Source: Phaeobacter sp. (GTDB lineage Bacteria; Pseudomonadota; Alphaproteobacteria; Rhodobacterales; Rhodobacteraceae). Taken from it: DNA of 33,773 nucleotides. Shown piece by piece: positions 26,307 to 33,773 of this stretch. The stretch is taken from positions 1 through 33,773 of the forward strand of contig NZ_JAJDWC010000114.1 of NCBI RefSeq assembly GCF_022825805.1, given 5' to 3'. The notes beneath the pieces are model-generated. The model was not told the DNA's origin, searched no databases, and saw nothing but the letters and a program-made list of their open reading frames with translations. Position 1 is the first letter of the stretch. The number at the start of each line of letters is the position of its first letter. Position numbers and translations under genes: made by a program.

Positions 26307-27560
26307 ATGATCACTGAAAGGAATTCTGACGCGACCAAAGCGGTCGGCGCGAAGAGAGCAGCCCGCGCGATGCAGGGTCTGCGCAGCCGGGTCGCGGTCA
26401 CCGCATTGCTGTTTTCTGCAATGGGATCAGGTCACGCCATTGCTGAGGCACCAAATGTCGCAACAGACATTGGTCCAGTTCACGGTTTGGTGGCACGCGT
26501 GATGGAGGGGGTTGGCAGCCCTGACCAGATTGTCCCTCCAGGAGCGTCGCCGCACAGCCATTCGATGCGACCGTCAGAGGCACGCGCGTTGGATCGCGCA
26601 GATGTTGTGTTCTGGGTTGGTCATGATTTGACACCCTGGTTGGAAGGTCCAATTGAAACCTTGGCCGCGGATGCTGTTGTCGTGGAGCTGCTGGAGGCAG
26701 AGGGCACGCAACTCCTGACTTACCGGGAAAGTGCGACGTTTGCTTTGGACGTGGCCGAGACCGAAGCGCATGACGAGCATGATGAAGATGGTCATGATGA
26801 CCACGGCCATAAAGATCACGATCACAAAGAGCACGGTCATGAAGACCATGATCACGAAAAGCATGATCATGATGCACATGGTCATGAAGACGCGCACGAC
26901 GATCACAAAGACGATCATGCGGACCACGCCGATCATGCAAATCATGACACCGACGGCCATGACTCGCATGACCATGATGCACACGATCACGAAGAACATG
27001 CACACGAAGAACACGGACACGATGCGCATGGGCATGACCATGCTGCTGGTGGGACCGATCCGCATGCGTGGCTGATGGCTGAAAACGGCAAAACCTGGCT
27101 TTCGCAAATCGCGCAGACACTTGCGTCGGTTGATGCTGAAAATGCAGATCTGTATCTCGCGAACGCTGCAGCCGGGCAGGCCGAGATTGACGCGGCAAAA
27201 GCGCAGATCTCCTCGCAGCTTGCCGATCTGAAAACGAAACCAATCGTCGTTTTCCACGACGCCTATCAGTACTTTGAGGTTGGTTTTGATCTGCCCATCG
27301 CTGGTGCGATCGCGCTTTCGGATGCCTCTGACCCAAGCCCGGCACGTATCGCAGCCATTCAAGAAACAGTGCGGGAAAACAATGTTGACTGCGTGCTGTC
27401 TGAACCGCAGTTCAACAGCGGACTGGTTGCAACAGTAATGGATGGAACGACCGCCAAAACTGCGGTTGTCGACCCAATCGGCAGCGCGCTGACCCCCGGG
27501 CCACAATTCTACGTCGAGCTGCTGACGAGCATTGGATCGTCGATTGCGGCTTGCAAATAA
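26307..27560 (+). CDS. znuA: Zinc ABC transporter substrate-binding protein ZnuA with long His-rich loop
   Basis: 417 residues from ATG 26307, preceded by AGGTGGGAC; the longer frame from 26244 runs through the Zur boxes and is unlikely. A signal peptide ends near GHAIA-EAP. The cluster A-I fold has GASPHSHSMRPSEARAL with the first zinc His, DPHAWL with the second, VVFHDAYQYF with the third, and a later LSEPQF acidic ligand. Between the first two lies a loop of about 92 residues (26769-27042) with roughly 33 His alternating with Asp/Glu, several times longer than the loop of E. coli ZnuA. The family uses it to gather zinc; this length suggests growth at very low zinc. It is divergent from zur-znuCB. 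Confidence 0.92.
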   Translation: MITERNSDATKAVGAKRAARAMQGLRSRVAVTALLFSAMGSGHAIAEAPNVATDIGPVHGLVARVMEGVGSPDQIVPPGASPHSHSMRPSEARALDRADVVFWVGHDLTPWLEGPIETLAADAVVVELLEAEGTQLLTYRESATFALDVAETEAHDEHDEDGHDDHGHKDHDHKEHGHEDHDHEKHDHDAHGHEDAHDDHKDDHADHADHANHDTDGHDSHDHDAHDHEEHAHEEHGHDAHGHDHAAGGTDPHAWLMAENGKTWLSQIAQTLASVDAENADLYLANAAAGQAEIDAAKAQISSQLADLKTKPIVVFHDAYQYFEVGFDLPIAGAIALSDASDPSPARIAAIQETVRENNVDCVLSEPQFNSGLVATVMDGTTAKTAVVDPIGSALTPGPQFYVELLTSIGSSIAACK

Positions 27561-27563
27561 GCA

Positions 27564-27596
27564 TTGAAGGACCGCTGTTAGTTAGCGGTCCTTCAA
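27564..27596. terminator. Hairpin between znuA and the FAD oxidoreductase
   Basis: A perfect 13-bp stem TTGAAGGACCGCT/AGCGGTCCTTCAA with a 7-base loop begins 3 bases after the znuA stop and overlaps the last codons and stop of the convergent gene. There is no long U-tract on either strand, so termination is likely but not certain. Confidence 0.55.
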
Positions 27597-28859
27597 CAAA
27601 TGAACCAGCGTGGCGCCGCTTTCGTAGTAGGCGCCACGCAGTTTTGAAAATGGCAGACTGTGGCTGGTGACCGGGCTGACCGGCAAATCGGAACTGTCGT
27701 TGCGCAAGAGTGCATCTGCCATCGCACTGCCGAACACGGTGCCCGGCCCGATCCCGCGGCCAGAATAGCCAAAACACGCGTAGCCGTCCCCAAGATCCAG
27801 GATCTTCGGGATGTGTTCATGGGTCATGGCAATTCTGCCATGCCACTGGGTTTCAAACGGCTGATCAGCCAGATCTGGGAACATTCGCGCCAGTTTCCTG
27901 CGCAGCCAGCCACTGTGAACTGCACTGCCCAGATGCCCCAATTGGCCCATTGCCCCGATGATCAAGCGCCCGGCCCGGTCTTTGCGCCATGAGGACATGA
28001 CCAACCCAGTGTCCCAGCACCCTTCGGATGATGGCAAAATGCGATCCAACAAACCTGAGGGCAAAGGAGCTGTGGCGGCCTGGAAGTAGTGGACCGGAAT
28101 GGTCGCAGGCGCGCTATAGCCGTCAATCGGCAAGGGGTAGGCATTGGTTGCCATAATCAGCTTCTTTGCGCGTATTTCGCCATTTGGTGTGATGGCCCGC
28201 CATATGCCTTTTGATGCATTTTTGTGCAGCGAGACAACGGGTGACTGGCTGTGCAGTTTGGCACCGCTGGCATGAGCTGCGCGCGCCAGCCCGGTCGCGT
28301 AGGCCAGCGGCTGAATGGTGCCAGCGCGTGGATCAAACAATGCGCCGTGGACCTGCGCGCTGCCCACGCGTTCTTGCGCGTCCGCTTTTGACAGTAGGGC
28401 AACCGGTGCGCCGGTGCGTTCCAACTGTGCATAGCGATTTTCGAGATCTGCCATTCCGGAGGGTGCATGCGCACAATGAAGCGTGCCTGCCCGCGTTGCT
28501 TCGCAGTTGATCTGGTAGTCTTCGATGATCTCAAACACACGGCTCGGCGCTTGCGCGAGGGTGTTAATCAGCTTGTCGGCTGCGGCGGCGCCCAGATGTT
28601 TTTGAATGTCATTTGGCGGCAACCAGAGCCCCGCGTTCACCAGCCCAACGTTGCGCCCGGACCCGCCAGCTCCAAAAGTGGCGGCCTCCAGCAACCGCAC
28701 GTCTGCTCCGGTCTGCGCGGCCGTGAGTGCCGCAGAACAACCGGTGTAGCCGCCGCCAATGATCAGCAGGTCTGCGGTTTCCGTCGTTGTCAGCGGTGGG
28801 GCGATCACAGTTTCAAGATTTGTGCGCGCCCACAGCGCGGCATCGAGATTGTCGGTCAT
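27582..28859 (-). CDS. FAD-dependent oxidoreductase (DadA/PuuB-like amine oxidase)
   Basis: 425 residues. The dinucleotide-binding LLIIGGGYTGCSAALTAAQTGADVRLLEA (from about residue 30) is followed by GAGGSGRNVGLVNAGLW, a segment typical of gamma-glutamylputrescine oxidase/DadA relatives. A C-terminal GYSGRGIGPGTVFGSAMADALL closes the FAD site. Such enzymes oxidise an amine or D-amino-acid carbon with release of ammonia. It lies 7 bp downstream of modC on the same strand, so it is probably in the mod operon although nothing in it binds molybdenum. Substrate unknown; a link with the guanidino/arginine genes at 11-14 kb is conceivable but only a guess. Confidence 0.8.
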   Translation of the reverse strand: MTDNLDAALWARTNLETVIAPPLTTTETADLLIIGGGYTGCSAALTAAQTGADVRLLEAATFGAGGSGRNVGLVNAGLWLPPNDIQKHLGAAAADKLINTLAQAPSRVFEIIEDYQINCEATRAGTLHCAHAPSGMADLENRYAQLERTGAPVALLSKADAQERVGSAQVHGALFDPRAGTIQPLAYATGLARAAHASGAKLHSQSPVVSLHKNASKGIWRAITPNGEIRAKKLIMATNAYPLPIDGYSAPATIPVHYFQAATAPLPSGLLDRILPSSEGCWDTGLVMSSWRKDRAGRLIIGAMGQLGHLGSAVHSGWLRRKLARMFPDLADQPFETQWHGRIAMTHEHIPKILDLGDGYACFGYSGRGIGPGTVFGSAMADALLRNDSSDLPVSPVTSHSLPFSKLRGAYYESGATLVHLLKDR

Positions 28860-28866
28860 CAGTGGC

Positions 28867-29988
28867 TCACAGCTTGCAAGATGTCACAGGGTCAGGTGGT
28901 GATGCAGACGCGCCGCCAACATCCTCGCGCGCCACGGAGACCGTTTTGACAATCGCATGGCAGTTGCCTCCGACCTGCAGGTTCATTGCATCAGCGGAGC
29001 GCCGGGTGACCCGCGCGAGCAGAGTGCCGGCCTTTGTTTGCAGCGTCACCATTGCACCCGGTCCATCACCTCTGCGGATTTGTGTGATGGTGCCGGGGAA
29101 TATGTTCAACGCAGACAGCCCGTCGGGTCGCTCGCGCGACAGAATGACATCATGGGCCGCGATACGCACCCTGATCCTCTTGCCGATGGCTTGTTCATGG
29201 CCGGGTAGAAACAGAGCGATGCCACCGGCATCAAGTTCGGTCAATCCATCTTGGTGATGGGCCTGAACCTTGGCATAAAGCACGGCTCCGGCCGCTCGGA
29301 CACCGGTCGGCAAGGCGGCTGGATCGGTCAGGATGTCCGCTGTCGGGCCGCATCGCAGACACCGGCCTTGGTCGATAACTGCGACTGTTGTTGCCATCCG
29401 GGCGACCTCTGCGACCGAATGTGTGACGTAGAGCATTGGCACGGACAAGATATCGCGCAGCTGTTCGAAATACGGCAGGATCTCTGCCTTGTGGGCGTCG
29501 TCGAGGGCTGCGAGCGGCTCATCTGCCAGCACCAGATCAGGTGCCGAAAGGATCGCGCGGCCAATGGCGACCCTTTGCTTTTCGCCCCCCGACAGTTGGT
29601 GTGGAGATCGTTTTAATAACGCTGCCAGACCGAGCAGATCAACAACGTCGTCAAAATCAGCCGGTTTGCGGGACTTTGGCGTAAATCTCTGACCGTAGGT
29701 CAGATTTTGCTCCACAGTCAGATGTGGAAAGAGCCGGTTGTCCTGGAATATATACCCGATCCGCCGTTGATGAGACGGAAGGTTCACACCGGCGTCCGTA
29801 TCCAGAAGCGTTTGGCCAGCCACCTTTATACGGCCGTATCGGGGGGTGAGCAGGCCAGCCACCGCGCTTATGACGGAGGTTTTGCCAGCACCCGAGCGGC
29901 CAAACAGAACCGTGACGCCAGGTGGGGCGTTGATCTCGATATCGAGCGCAAACCCCTGCAGTTGATGTGCCAATGTGAGGTCAATCAT
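28867..29988 (-). CDS. modC: Molybdate ABC transporter ATPase ModC
   Basis: 373 residues. ABC domain with Walker A GRSGAGKTS, signature LSGGEKQRVAIGRAI and Walker B LVLADEPLAALD, then a regulatory C-terminus with a TOBE/Mop segment (LSALNIFPGTITQIRRGDGPGAMVTLQTKAGTLLARVTRRSADAMNLQVGG). The Mop part binds molybdate and can inhibit transport. Its start overlaps the modB stop by 8 bp, and the order modA-modB-modC is standard. The residue range and C-terminal domain separate it from phosphate or sulfate ATPases. Confidence 0.92.
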   Translation of the reverse strand: MIDLTLAHQLQGFALDIEINAPPGVTVLFGRSGAGKTSVISAVAGLLTPRYGRIKVAGQTLLDTDAGVNLPSHQRRIGYIFQDNRLFPHLTVEQNLTYGQRFTPKSRKPADFDDVVDLLGLAALLKRSPHQLSGGEKQRVAIGRAILSAPDLVLADEPLAALDDAHKAEILPYFEQLRDILSVPMLYVTHSVAEVARMATTVAVIDQGRCLRCGPTADILTDPAALPTGVRAAGAVLYAKVQAHHQDGLTELDAGGIALFLPGHEQAIGKRIRVRIAAHDVILSRERPDGLSALNIFPGTITQIRRGDGPGAMVTLQTKAGTLLARVTRRSADAMNLQVGGNCHAIVKTVSVAREDVGGASASPPDPVTSCKL

Positions 29989-30679
29989 GTTTCGCGCCGA
30001 TCTTTGCCGCGACCCGCCGGGCCAACCATTCCGAAAGCAAGAGCGCGCCCATTGCGATTGTGATCGAAATGATCACCAGCCGGAAGGCACCGCTTTCGCC
30101 ACCTGGGATTTGCAAGAAACCGTAGATCGCCGAGGGTAGGGTTTGGGTGCGACCGGGGATATTGGCCACAAAGGTGATTGTTGCACCAAACTCGCCCATG
30201 GCCTTCGCAAATCCGAGGATCGCTCCAGTCAGGATACCCGGAACAATCAGCGGCAGCGTGATCGTCGCGAACACCCAAAACCGGGAAGCCCCCAGTGTCG
30301 CAGCGGCCTGTTCCAATTTTGGGTCAACCGCTTCAATCGAAAGACGCACGGCGCGCACCATCAATGGAAAGCCCATGACGGCAGCTGCCAAGGCCGCGCC
30401 GGTCCAGCGAAATGCCAAGGTCAAGCCAAATGCGTCGAGTGTTTTGCCAATCGGCGTTGTCGGGTTGAATACTGCAAGCAACAGATACCCTGTGACAACT
30501 GGGGGCAAAATCAGCGGAAGATGCACAATCCCGTTGAGCAGGGATTTCCCACGAAACCGTCCGCGCGCCAGCGCATAGGCGGTGAGAACAGCGAGTGGCA
30601 TTGAGAGCGTCGTCGCCCAAAATGACACTTTGAGTGACAGTGCCACAGCATCCCATTCCTGAGGACCAAGCCACGCCAT
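29981..30679 (-). CDS. modB: Molybdate ABC transporter permease ModB
   Basis: 232 residues from ATG 30679 with GGAG in the modA stop region 10 bases upstream; the longer frame to 30766 would overlap modA by 80 bp. Five or so membrane segments and the permease EAA loop EQAAATLGASRFWVFATITLPLIVPGILTGA. It forms the channel for molybdate delivered by ModA. The modA stop (30687-30689) and modB start are only 7 bases apart, consistent with one transcript. Confidence 0.9.
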   Translation of the reverse strand: MAWLGPQEWDAVALSLKVSFWATTLSMPLAVLTAYALARGRFRGKSLLNGIVHLPLILPPVVTGYLLLAVFNPTTPIGKTLDAFGLTLAFRWTGAALAAAVMGFPLMVRAVRLSIEAVDPKLEQAAATLGASRFWVFATITLPLIVPGILTGAILGFAKAMGEFGATITFVANIPGRTQTLPSAIYGFLQIPGGESGAFRLVIISITIAMGALLLSEWLARRVAAKIGAKHD

Positions 30680-30686
30680 CAATGTT

Positions 30687-31556
30687 TCACTCCGCGCCAA
30701 TGCCAAAGCCATACTGTCGCAAGATGTTTTGCGAAGCAGGACTTTGTAGGAACAGAAGAAATTCATTGGCGGTTTTTACATCACCAGCGGCGGTTGCCGC
30801 AGCAGTGTAGACGATTGGTGGATGGCTGGTTTCCGGGAAGGTTGCGATCACCCTGATGCTGTCGGTGTTTCGGGCGTCAGTTGCGTAAACAATTCCCAGC
30901 CGTGCAGCGCCGCGCGACACCAGGGCAAGGGCGGCCTGCACATTGTCTGTCTGCGCAACATATGGCACCATGTCGTCCCAGAGCCCTTGGGATACCAAAG
31001 CGGCGCGTCCATAAATCCCCGCGGGTACGGCATCCACCAGGCCCATCGCCAGGGGACGTTCCTGCACCGCTTCGATTAACTGCTCTGGTTTGTCGAGAGA
31101 AAATTCTGTCGTCTCATTAGCCGCGGCGACCAGAACCAACCGGTTAGTCAACCAATGCAAAGGTGGGGCCTCCGCCAACAATCCTTGATCTGCCGCCCAC
31201 TCAGACCAGGCAATATTCGCTGATAAAAACACATCGGCGTCTGCCCCGAACCGAAGCTGGCGCGCCAGCAATGAAGAACCCGCAAACGACAAATCAACGG
31301 GTATGCCGCTGTAAAGCTCAAATTCCACAGCAATTTCTTCCAGCGGCACTTTCAGACTTGCGGCAGCAAACACGGTCAATCGTTCTGCCGCCTGTGCCTG
31401 TGCTTGTGACTGCGGCATCAGGCCCGCAATGAAAACGAGCAGCAGCGCCCAGACTCTGGCGATATTTGCACACCTCGACAGGGTGGTCGCTCTGTGGCGG
31501 CCTGGACGTTGGCGGTACAAGCGGCGGCATTGGTGTTGTGATGAAAGCAGAGACAT
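30687..31556 (-). CDS. modA: Molybdate-binding periplasmic protein ModA
   Basis: 289 residues. A long N-terminus with arginine-rich stretch and hydrophobic segment ending AQAQA-AERL is the signal peptide. The binding-protein fold shows LTVFAAASLKVPLEEIA near the start, SFAGSSLLARQLRFGADADVFLSANIAW (oxyanion-binding Ser residues), and a later VPAGIYGRAAL and SRGAARLGIVYATDA. It binds molybdate or tungstate for ModBC. The upstream region carries GTTTGACG twice (31564-31571 and 31577-31584). No recognisable ModE box was found, so regulation is unclear. Confidence 0.9.
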   Translation of the reverse strand: MSLLSSQHQCRRLYRQRPGRHRATTLSRCANIARVWALLLVFIAGLMPQSQAQAQAAERLTVFAAASLKVPLEEIAVEFELYSGIPVDLSFAGSSLLARQLRFGADADVFLSANIAWSEWAADQGLLAEAPPLHWLTNRLVLVAAANETTEFSLDKPEQLIEAVQERPLAMGLVDAVPAGIYGRAALVSQGLWDDMVPYVAQTDNVQAALALVSRGAARLGIVYATDARNTDSIRVIATFPETSHPPIVYTAAATAAGDVKTANEFLLFLQSPASQNILRQYGFGIGAE

Positions 31557-31563
31557 TTACCCG

Positions 31564-31584
31564 GTTTGACGCATGTGTTTGACG
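31564..31584. repeat. GTTTGACG direct repeat in the modA leader
   Basis: Two exact 8-bp copies 13 bp apart lie 8-28 bp upstream of the modA ATG. They could be regulator half-sites or leader RNA elements. No known motif is recognised. Confidence 0.35.
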
Positions 31585-31685
31585 GAACACTAGCATGTGG
31601 ACCAATGGCAGCAACCGCCAGTGACCGCTTTGGGGAAAATGCCATGATTGCGAGGTGTTGCTGACCATATAAACAGACCAGATAC

Positions 31686-31721
31686 AAAAAGGGGGGGCAG
31701 CGATGGCTGCCCCCCCTTTTT
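31686..31721 (-). terminator. Rho-independent terminator of the chemotaxis genes
   Basis: A perfect 16-bp stem (AAAAAGGGGGGGCAGC, loop GATG, GCTGCCCCCCCTTTTT) lies about 25 bp after the cheD stop in the direction of transcription. The A/T ends give a U-tract on either strand, so it is strong and potentially bidirectional, insulating cheD from modA. Confidence 0.9.
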
Positions 31722-31744
31722 GATCCGGCCATTTAGTGGACAGA

Positions 31745-32302
31745 TTAAAACAGTGTCACTGCACCTGGATCGCTTGCAGGTTTTGGCTGCGGTGCTGGCG
31801 CAACGGCTGCTGCGCGTTCGATATCACCAAGCTGGCGATCATCCTTGACCTGGGTTTGCTGTGCGGCACCGGTCACCGGGTGAAACCGCACTCTGCGCGC
31901 CGAGGTGCCCCCAACGCTTGAGGAAATGACGGGAATACCCTCGTCTCGCAGGAACCGTTGTACGAAATCGGCGTTATTGGCGCCGATATTGGACAGGTTG
32001 GCGGACATCTTGGCTCCGCCAAAGACCTTAGCCTTCAGGTGGTCCCGTTGGGCGCCTTTCTTCATGATGCCGTTGATCAACAGCTCCATTGCATGAACGC
32101 CATAGCGGGCATTGACGGAGTCAGAGGCGCTGGAAGAGGCCAAAAGAAAATGGTTCATGCCTCCGACGCCATTGCGCTCGTCGTAGATGCATGCCGCGAT
32201 ACAAGACCCCAAAACTGTTGAGAATGCCACCGTTGGTGAGGTGGACACACGGTATTCGCCCTGCAGGACAGTTACCGTGGAGGAGTTTGCAAAGACACTC
32301 AA
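31745..32302 (-). CDS. cheD: Chemoreceptor glutamine deamidase CheD
   Basis: 185 residues from TTG 32302. AGGAAGG stands 8 bases upstream of this TTG, and the longer frame to 32497 would overlap cheB by 176 bp and add unrelated residues. The core STVLGSCIAACIYD holds the catalytic Cys, GGMNHFLL the catalytic His, and the Thr of FSTVLG completes the known triad; HLKAKVFGGAKM and VGGTSARRVRFHPVTGAA follow. It deamidates receptor glutamines and can bind CheC/CheY in other bacteria. It is co-directional with cheB just upstream (19-bp gap) and ends at a strong terminator. The C-terminal tail is proline/alanine rich. Confidence 0.9.
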   Translation of the reverse strand: MSVFANSSTVTVLQGEYRVSTSPTVAFSTVLGSCIAACIYDERNGVGGMNHFLLASSSASDSVNARYGVHAMELLINGIMKKGAQRDHLKAKVFGGAKMSANLSNIGANNADFVQRFLRDEGIPVISSSVGGTSARRVRFHPVTGAAQQTQVKDDRQLGDIERAAAVAPAPQPKPASDPGAVTLF

Positions 32303-32321
32303 AGTGGTTTCCTTCCTGTTT

Positions 32322-33392
32322 TCAGGACTTGCACGCCTGAATGAGAGTTCCGGCCATCCGCGCAAGCGGGACCTGTTGTTGTGCTGCACCCATTTCCCAG
32401 GCAACCCGAGGCATGCCGTAGACCACGCAGCTTTTTTCATCTTGGGCAAATGTTTTGGCGCCTGCTTTGCGCAGCTCCAAGAGACCTTGAGCCCCATCTT
32501 GCCCCATACCAGTTAAGATTGTTGCAACAACCTGCTTGGCCATGGGCACAGCGGACATGAAAAGTGCATCCACTGACGGCAAATGCCCAGAAATGGGTGG
32601 GGCATCCTTGAAACGCGTCTTCAGAGGTTTGCGTGACGTCAGGCCCATATGTTTGGGTTGACCAGCGGCAATGTAAACGGTGCCGGGGCTCAGGCTCATG
32701 CCATCTTCGGCGGCAACGACTTTTGCGGGGCAAACACGATCCAGTAGGGAAACGAGGCCGCGGCCAAAGTTCTTTCCGGTGTGCTGAACGATCAATGTAG
32801 GCGGGCAATTCAGTGGAAAGCCGACAAGAACGCTGCGCAGCGCTTCGACACCACCGGTCGACGAGCCAATCAGGATGACCTTGTCGCTTCCGGGGCCTGC
32901 GCTGGCCGCGCCGTTGGATTTCTGTGCCATGTTGGGCTGGTTGCGGCGCGGTGCCTTCACCATCATGTCGTAGTACTGCGAAAACACCCGGGGATGATCC
33001 GCTTTGGTGAGTTCGAAAATCCCAGCACCCACATCCAGCAGTGGTGAGGACCCGCGCGCTGGCGTCGAGCTGTGGGAATCCATTACAGACACCCAACGGA
33101 TATCAAGCGCGGAGAACAAGGCGAGCATCATCTCGAATTCAGGCAGTTTGGTGAACCCGTCTTCAACAAACGCAAAGGTGGGTTGACCAGCCTCCGCCTG
33201 ATTGTAGGCCATCATCAGGTTGTTGGCCAAAAGCACCTGTAACCCGGGATAAGAGGATTGCATGTGCTGTTGAAGACTCTGGGCGAATTGCCGGTCCGTG
33301 GTGATGATCAATAGACTCTTTGACAATGCTTTTTCCGCTCTGTTTGTCCGGTCGATGACCGAAGTGTTGCATTTTGATGGACCGGGCCGCAC
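32322..33392 (-). CDS. cheB: Chemotaxis protein-glutamate methylesterase CheB with degenerate receiver
   Basis: 356 residues. The C-terminal methylesterase domain has the catalytic Ser in ILIGSSTGGVEALR, His in LIVQHTGKNFGRGL and Asp in LTGMGQDGAQG. The N-terminal domain has receiver-like strand/helix spacing but lacks the normal acidic pair (SLLIITTDRQ instead of VVDDS) and the acceptor strand reads AFVEDGFTKL. The linker is long and polar. It demethylates receptors; here control by phosphorylation may be lost or altered. The start is uncertain: GTG 33392 is the longest, and a TTG just before the first beta-strand is an alternative. It follows the receptor gene with about a 30-bp gap. Confidence 0.88.
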   Translation of the reverse strand: MRPGPSKCNTSVIDRTNRAEKALSKSLLIITTDRQFAQSLQQHMQSSYPGLQVLLANNLMMAYNQAEAGQPTFAFVEDGFTKLPEFEMMLALFSALDIRWVSVMDSHSSTPARGSSPLLDVGAGIFELTKADHPRVFSQYYDMMVKAPRRNQPNMAQKSNGAASAGPGSDKVILIGSSTGGVEALRSVLVGFPLNCPPTLIVQHTGKNFGRGLVSLLDRVCPAKVVAAEDGMSLSPGTVYIAAGQPKHMGLTSRKPLKTRFKDAPPISGHLPSVDALFMSAVPMAKQVVATILTGMGQDGAQGLLELRKAGAKTFAQDEKSCVVYGMPRVAWEMGAAQQQVPLARMAGTLIQACKS

Positions 33393-33422
33393 ACAAGTCG
33401 GCGGCCCGGCATCATGTTTGAA

Positions 33423-33773
33423 TTAGAAGTCTTGCCAGATGTCTTTTGCAGTGTTGCCGGAGATTGCGGCTGCGGCTGCGGCGGGTTGCGGGGTGACATC
33501 TTCTTCGATGTTCCAGTCGTCGCCATGAGCGCTGGGGGCGCTGGGTTTGGCGGCTGCTTGGTTGGTTGGTGAGGGTCGTTGCGCGCCTGCGGCTGCCGGG
33601 GCCATTGCGGCAGGGCGCGCGCTTGCGCTGCCACCGGCGACTTTGAAATGCGCCACCAGTTGCGCCAGTTTGCTGGCATCGGTGTTCAGCATATGGCTGG
33701 CGGCGGTGGCTTCCTCCACCATGGCGGCATTCTGCTGCGTCACCTGATCAAGCTGGGTCACGCCGGTGTTGAT
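33423..33773 (-). CDS. Methyl-accepting chemotaxis protein, C-terminal fragment (runs off window end)
   Basis: 116 residues are visible. NTGVTQLDQVTQQNAAMVEEATAAS is the end of the signalling hairpin, with a typical methylation-region sequence. A flexible alanine/proline-rich tail follows and ends DIWQDF. The last five residues fit the xWxxF tether that binds CheR and CheB in other bacteria. It is the first gene of the visible receptor-cheB-cheD order. Sensor and membrane parts are outside the window, so the ligand is unknown. Confidence 0.9.
   Translation of the reverse strand: MNTGVTQLDQVTQQNAAMVEEATAASHMLNTDASKLAQLVAHFKVAGGSASARPAAMAPAAAGAQRPSPTNQAAAKPSAPSAHGDDWNIEEDVTPQPAAAAAAISGNTAKDIWQDF

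Noticed and set aside
26769-27042. Repeated short DNA units suggesting a CRISPR or satellite array
   Set aside because: The periodicity follows His/Asp/Glu codons in a reading frame, units are irregular and there are no spacers.
26398-27506. Two long minus-strand frames opposite znuA
   Set aside because: They arise from the His/Asp codon repeats of znuA (CAT, CAC, GAT read in reverse) and give biased, motif-free proteins rich in Met, Val and Arg. znuA has family motifs, a signal peptide and an SD.

Overview
The window looks like part of an extrachromosomal replicon (plasmid or chromid) of a Roseobacter-type alphaproteobacterium (Rhodobacteraceae). The protein families, moderately high GC and the replication module point that way. 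That module is a divergent pair: a parA-parB operon on the minus strand and, on the plus strand, a small initiator with a winged-helix-like N-terminus and a DnaA domain-I-like C-terminus. This matches the 'DnaA-like' plasmid replication type known from Rhodobacterales. No genus can be assigned from the sequence alone.

Layout. (1) 1-134: right end of an ISNCY/IS1202-type insertion sequence; only the first 20 codons of its transposase are inside the window. It abuts a 5'-truncated exopolysaccharide tyrosine kinase. (2) 135-6624: exopolysaccharide region with kinase remnant, Wzy/ExoQ-like polymerase, GT2 glycosyltransferase, sulfotransferase, and a GH16-like glycanase with RTX repeats. (3) 6625-10614: replication and partition. 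Four near-identical GTCCCCGCGGGGAC palindromes (candidate parS) lie downstream of parB, inside parB, inside parA and upstream of parA. Three TTGGGGGAC iterons spaced 33 and 21 bp mark the probable origin. (4) 10717-14190: TetR/BetI-like regulator, AruH-like aminotransferase and AruI-like ThDP decarboxylase in an overlapping operon, probably the arginine transaminase pathway. (5) 14314-16518: a nucleotide-sugar dehydrogenase and a convergent RpiR-type regulator. (6) 16618-24046: the most unusual part. A minus-strand gene of about 1340 codons fuses a signal peptide, two rhodanese domains, a YidC/Oxa1-like membrane domain and a PEP-synthase-like phosphotransferase (ATP-grasp plus His swivel domain, no C-terminal PEP barrel). 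It is divergent from a PhnD-like periplasmic binding protein and a double-receiver hybrid histidine kinase. (7) 24099-27560: zinc uptake, zur-znuC-znuB divergent from znuA, with two Zur-box-like sites between. (8) 27582-31556: molybdate transport modABC followed by a co-directional FAD oxidoreductase. (9) 31745-33773: cheD, cheB and the C-terminus of a methyl-accepting chemotaxis protein.

How the genes work together. The replication module maintains the replicon, and the flanking genes are accessory fitness cargo: surface polysaccharide, amino-acid catabolism, metal acquisition and chemotaxis. The fusion/PhnD/kinase set reads as a ligand-sensing circuit facing a membrane phosphotransferase of unknown substrate; this is inference from domain content and gene arrangement. 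All coordinates and motifs were read by eye from the sequence and the translations; no database search was run.
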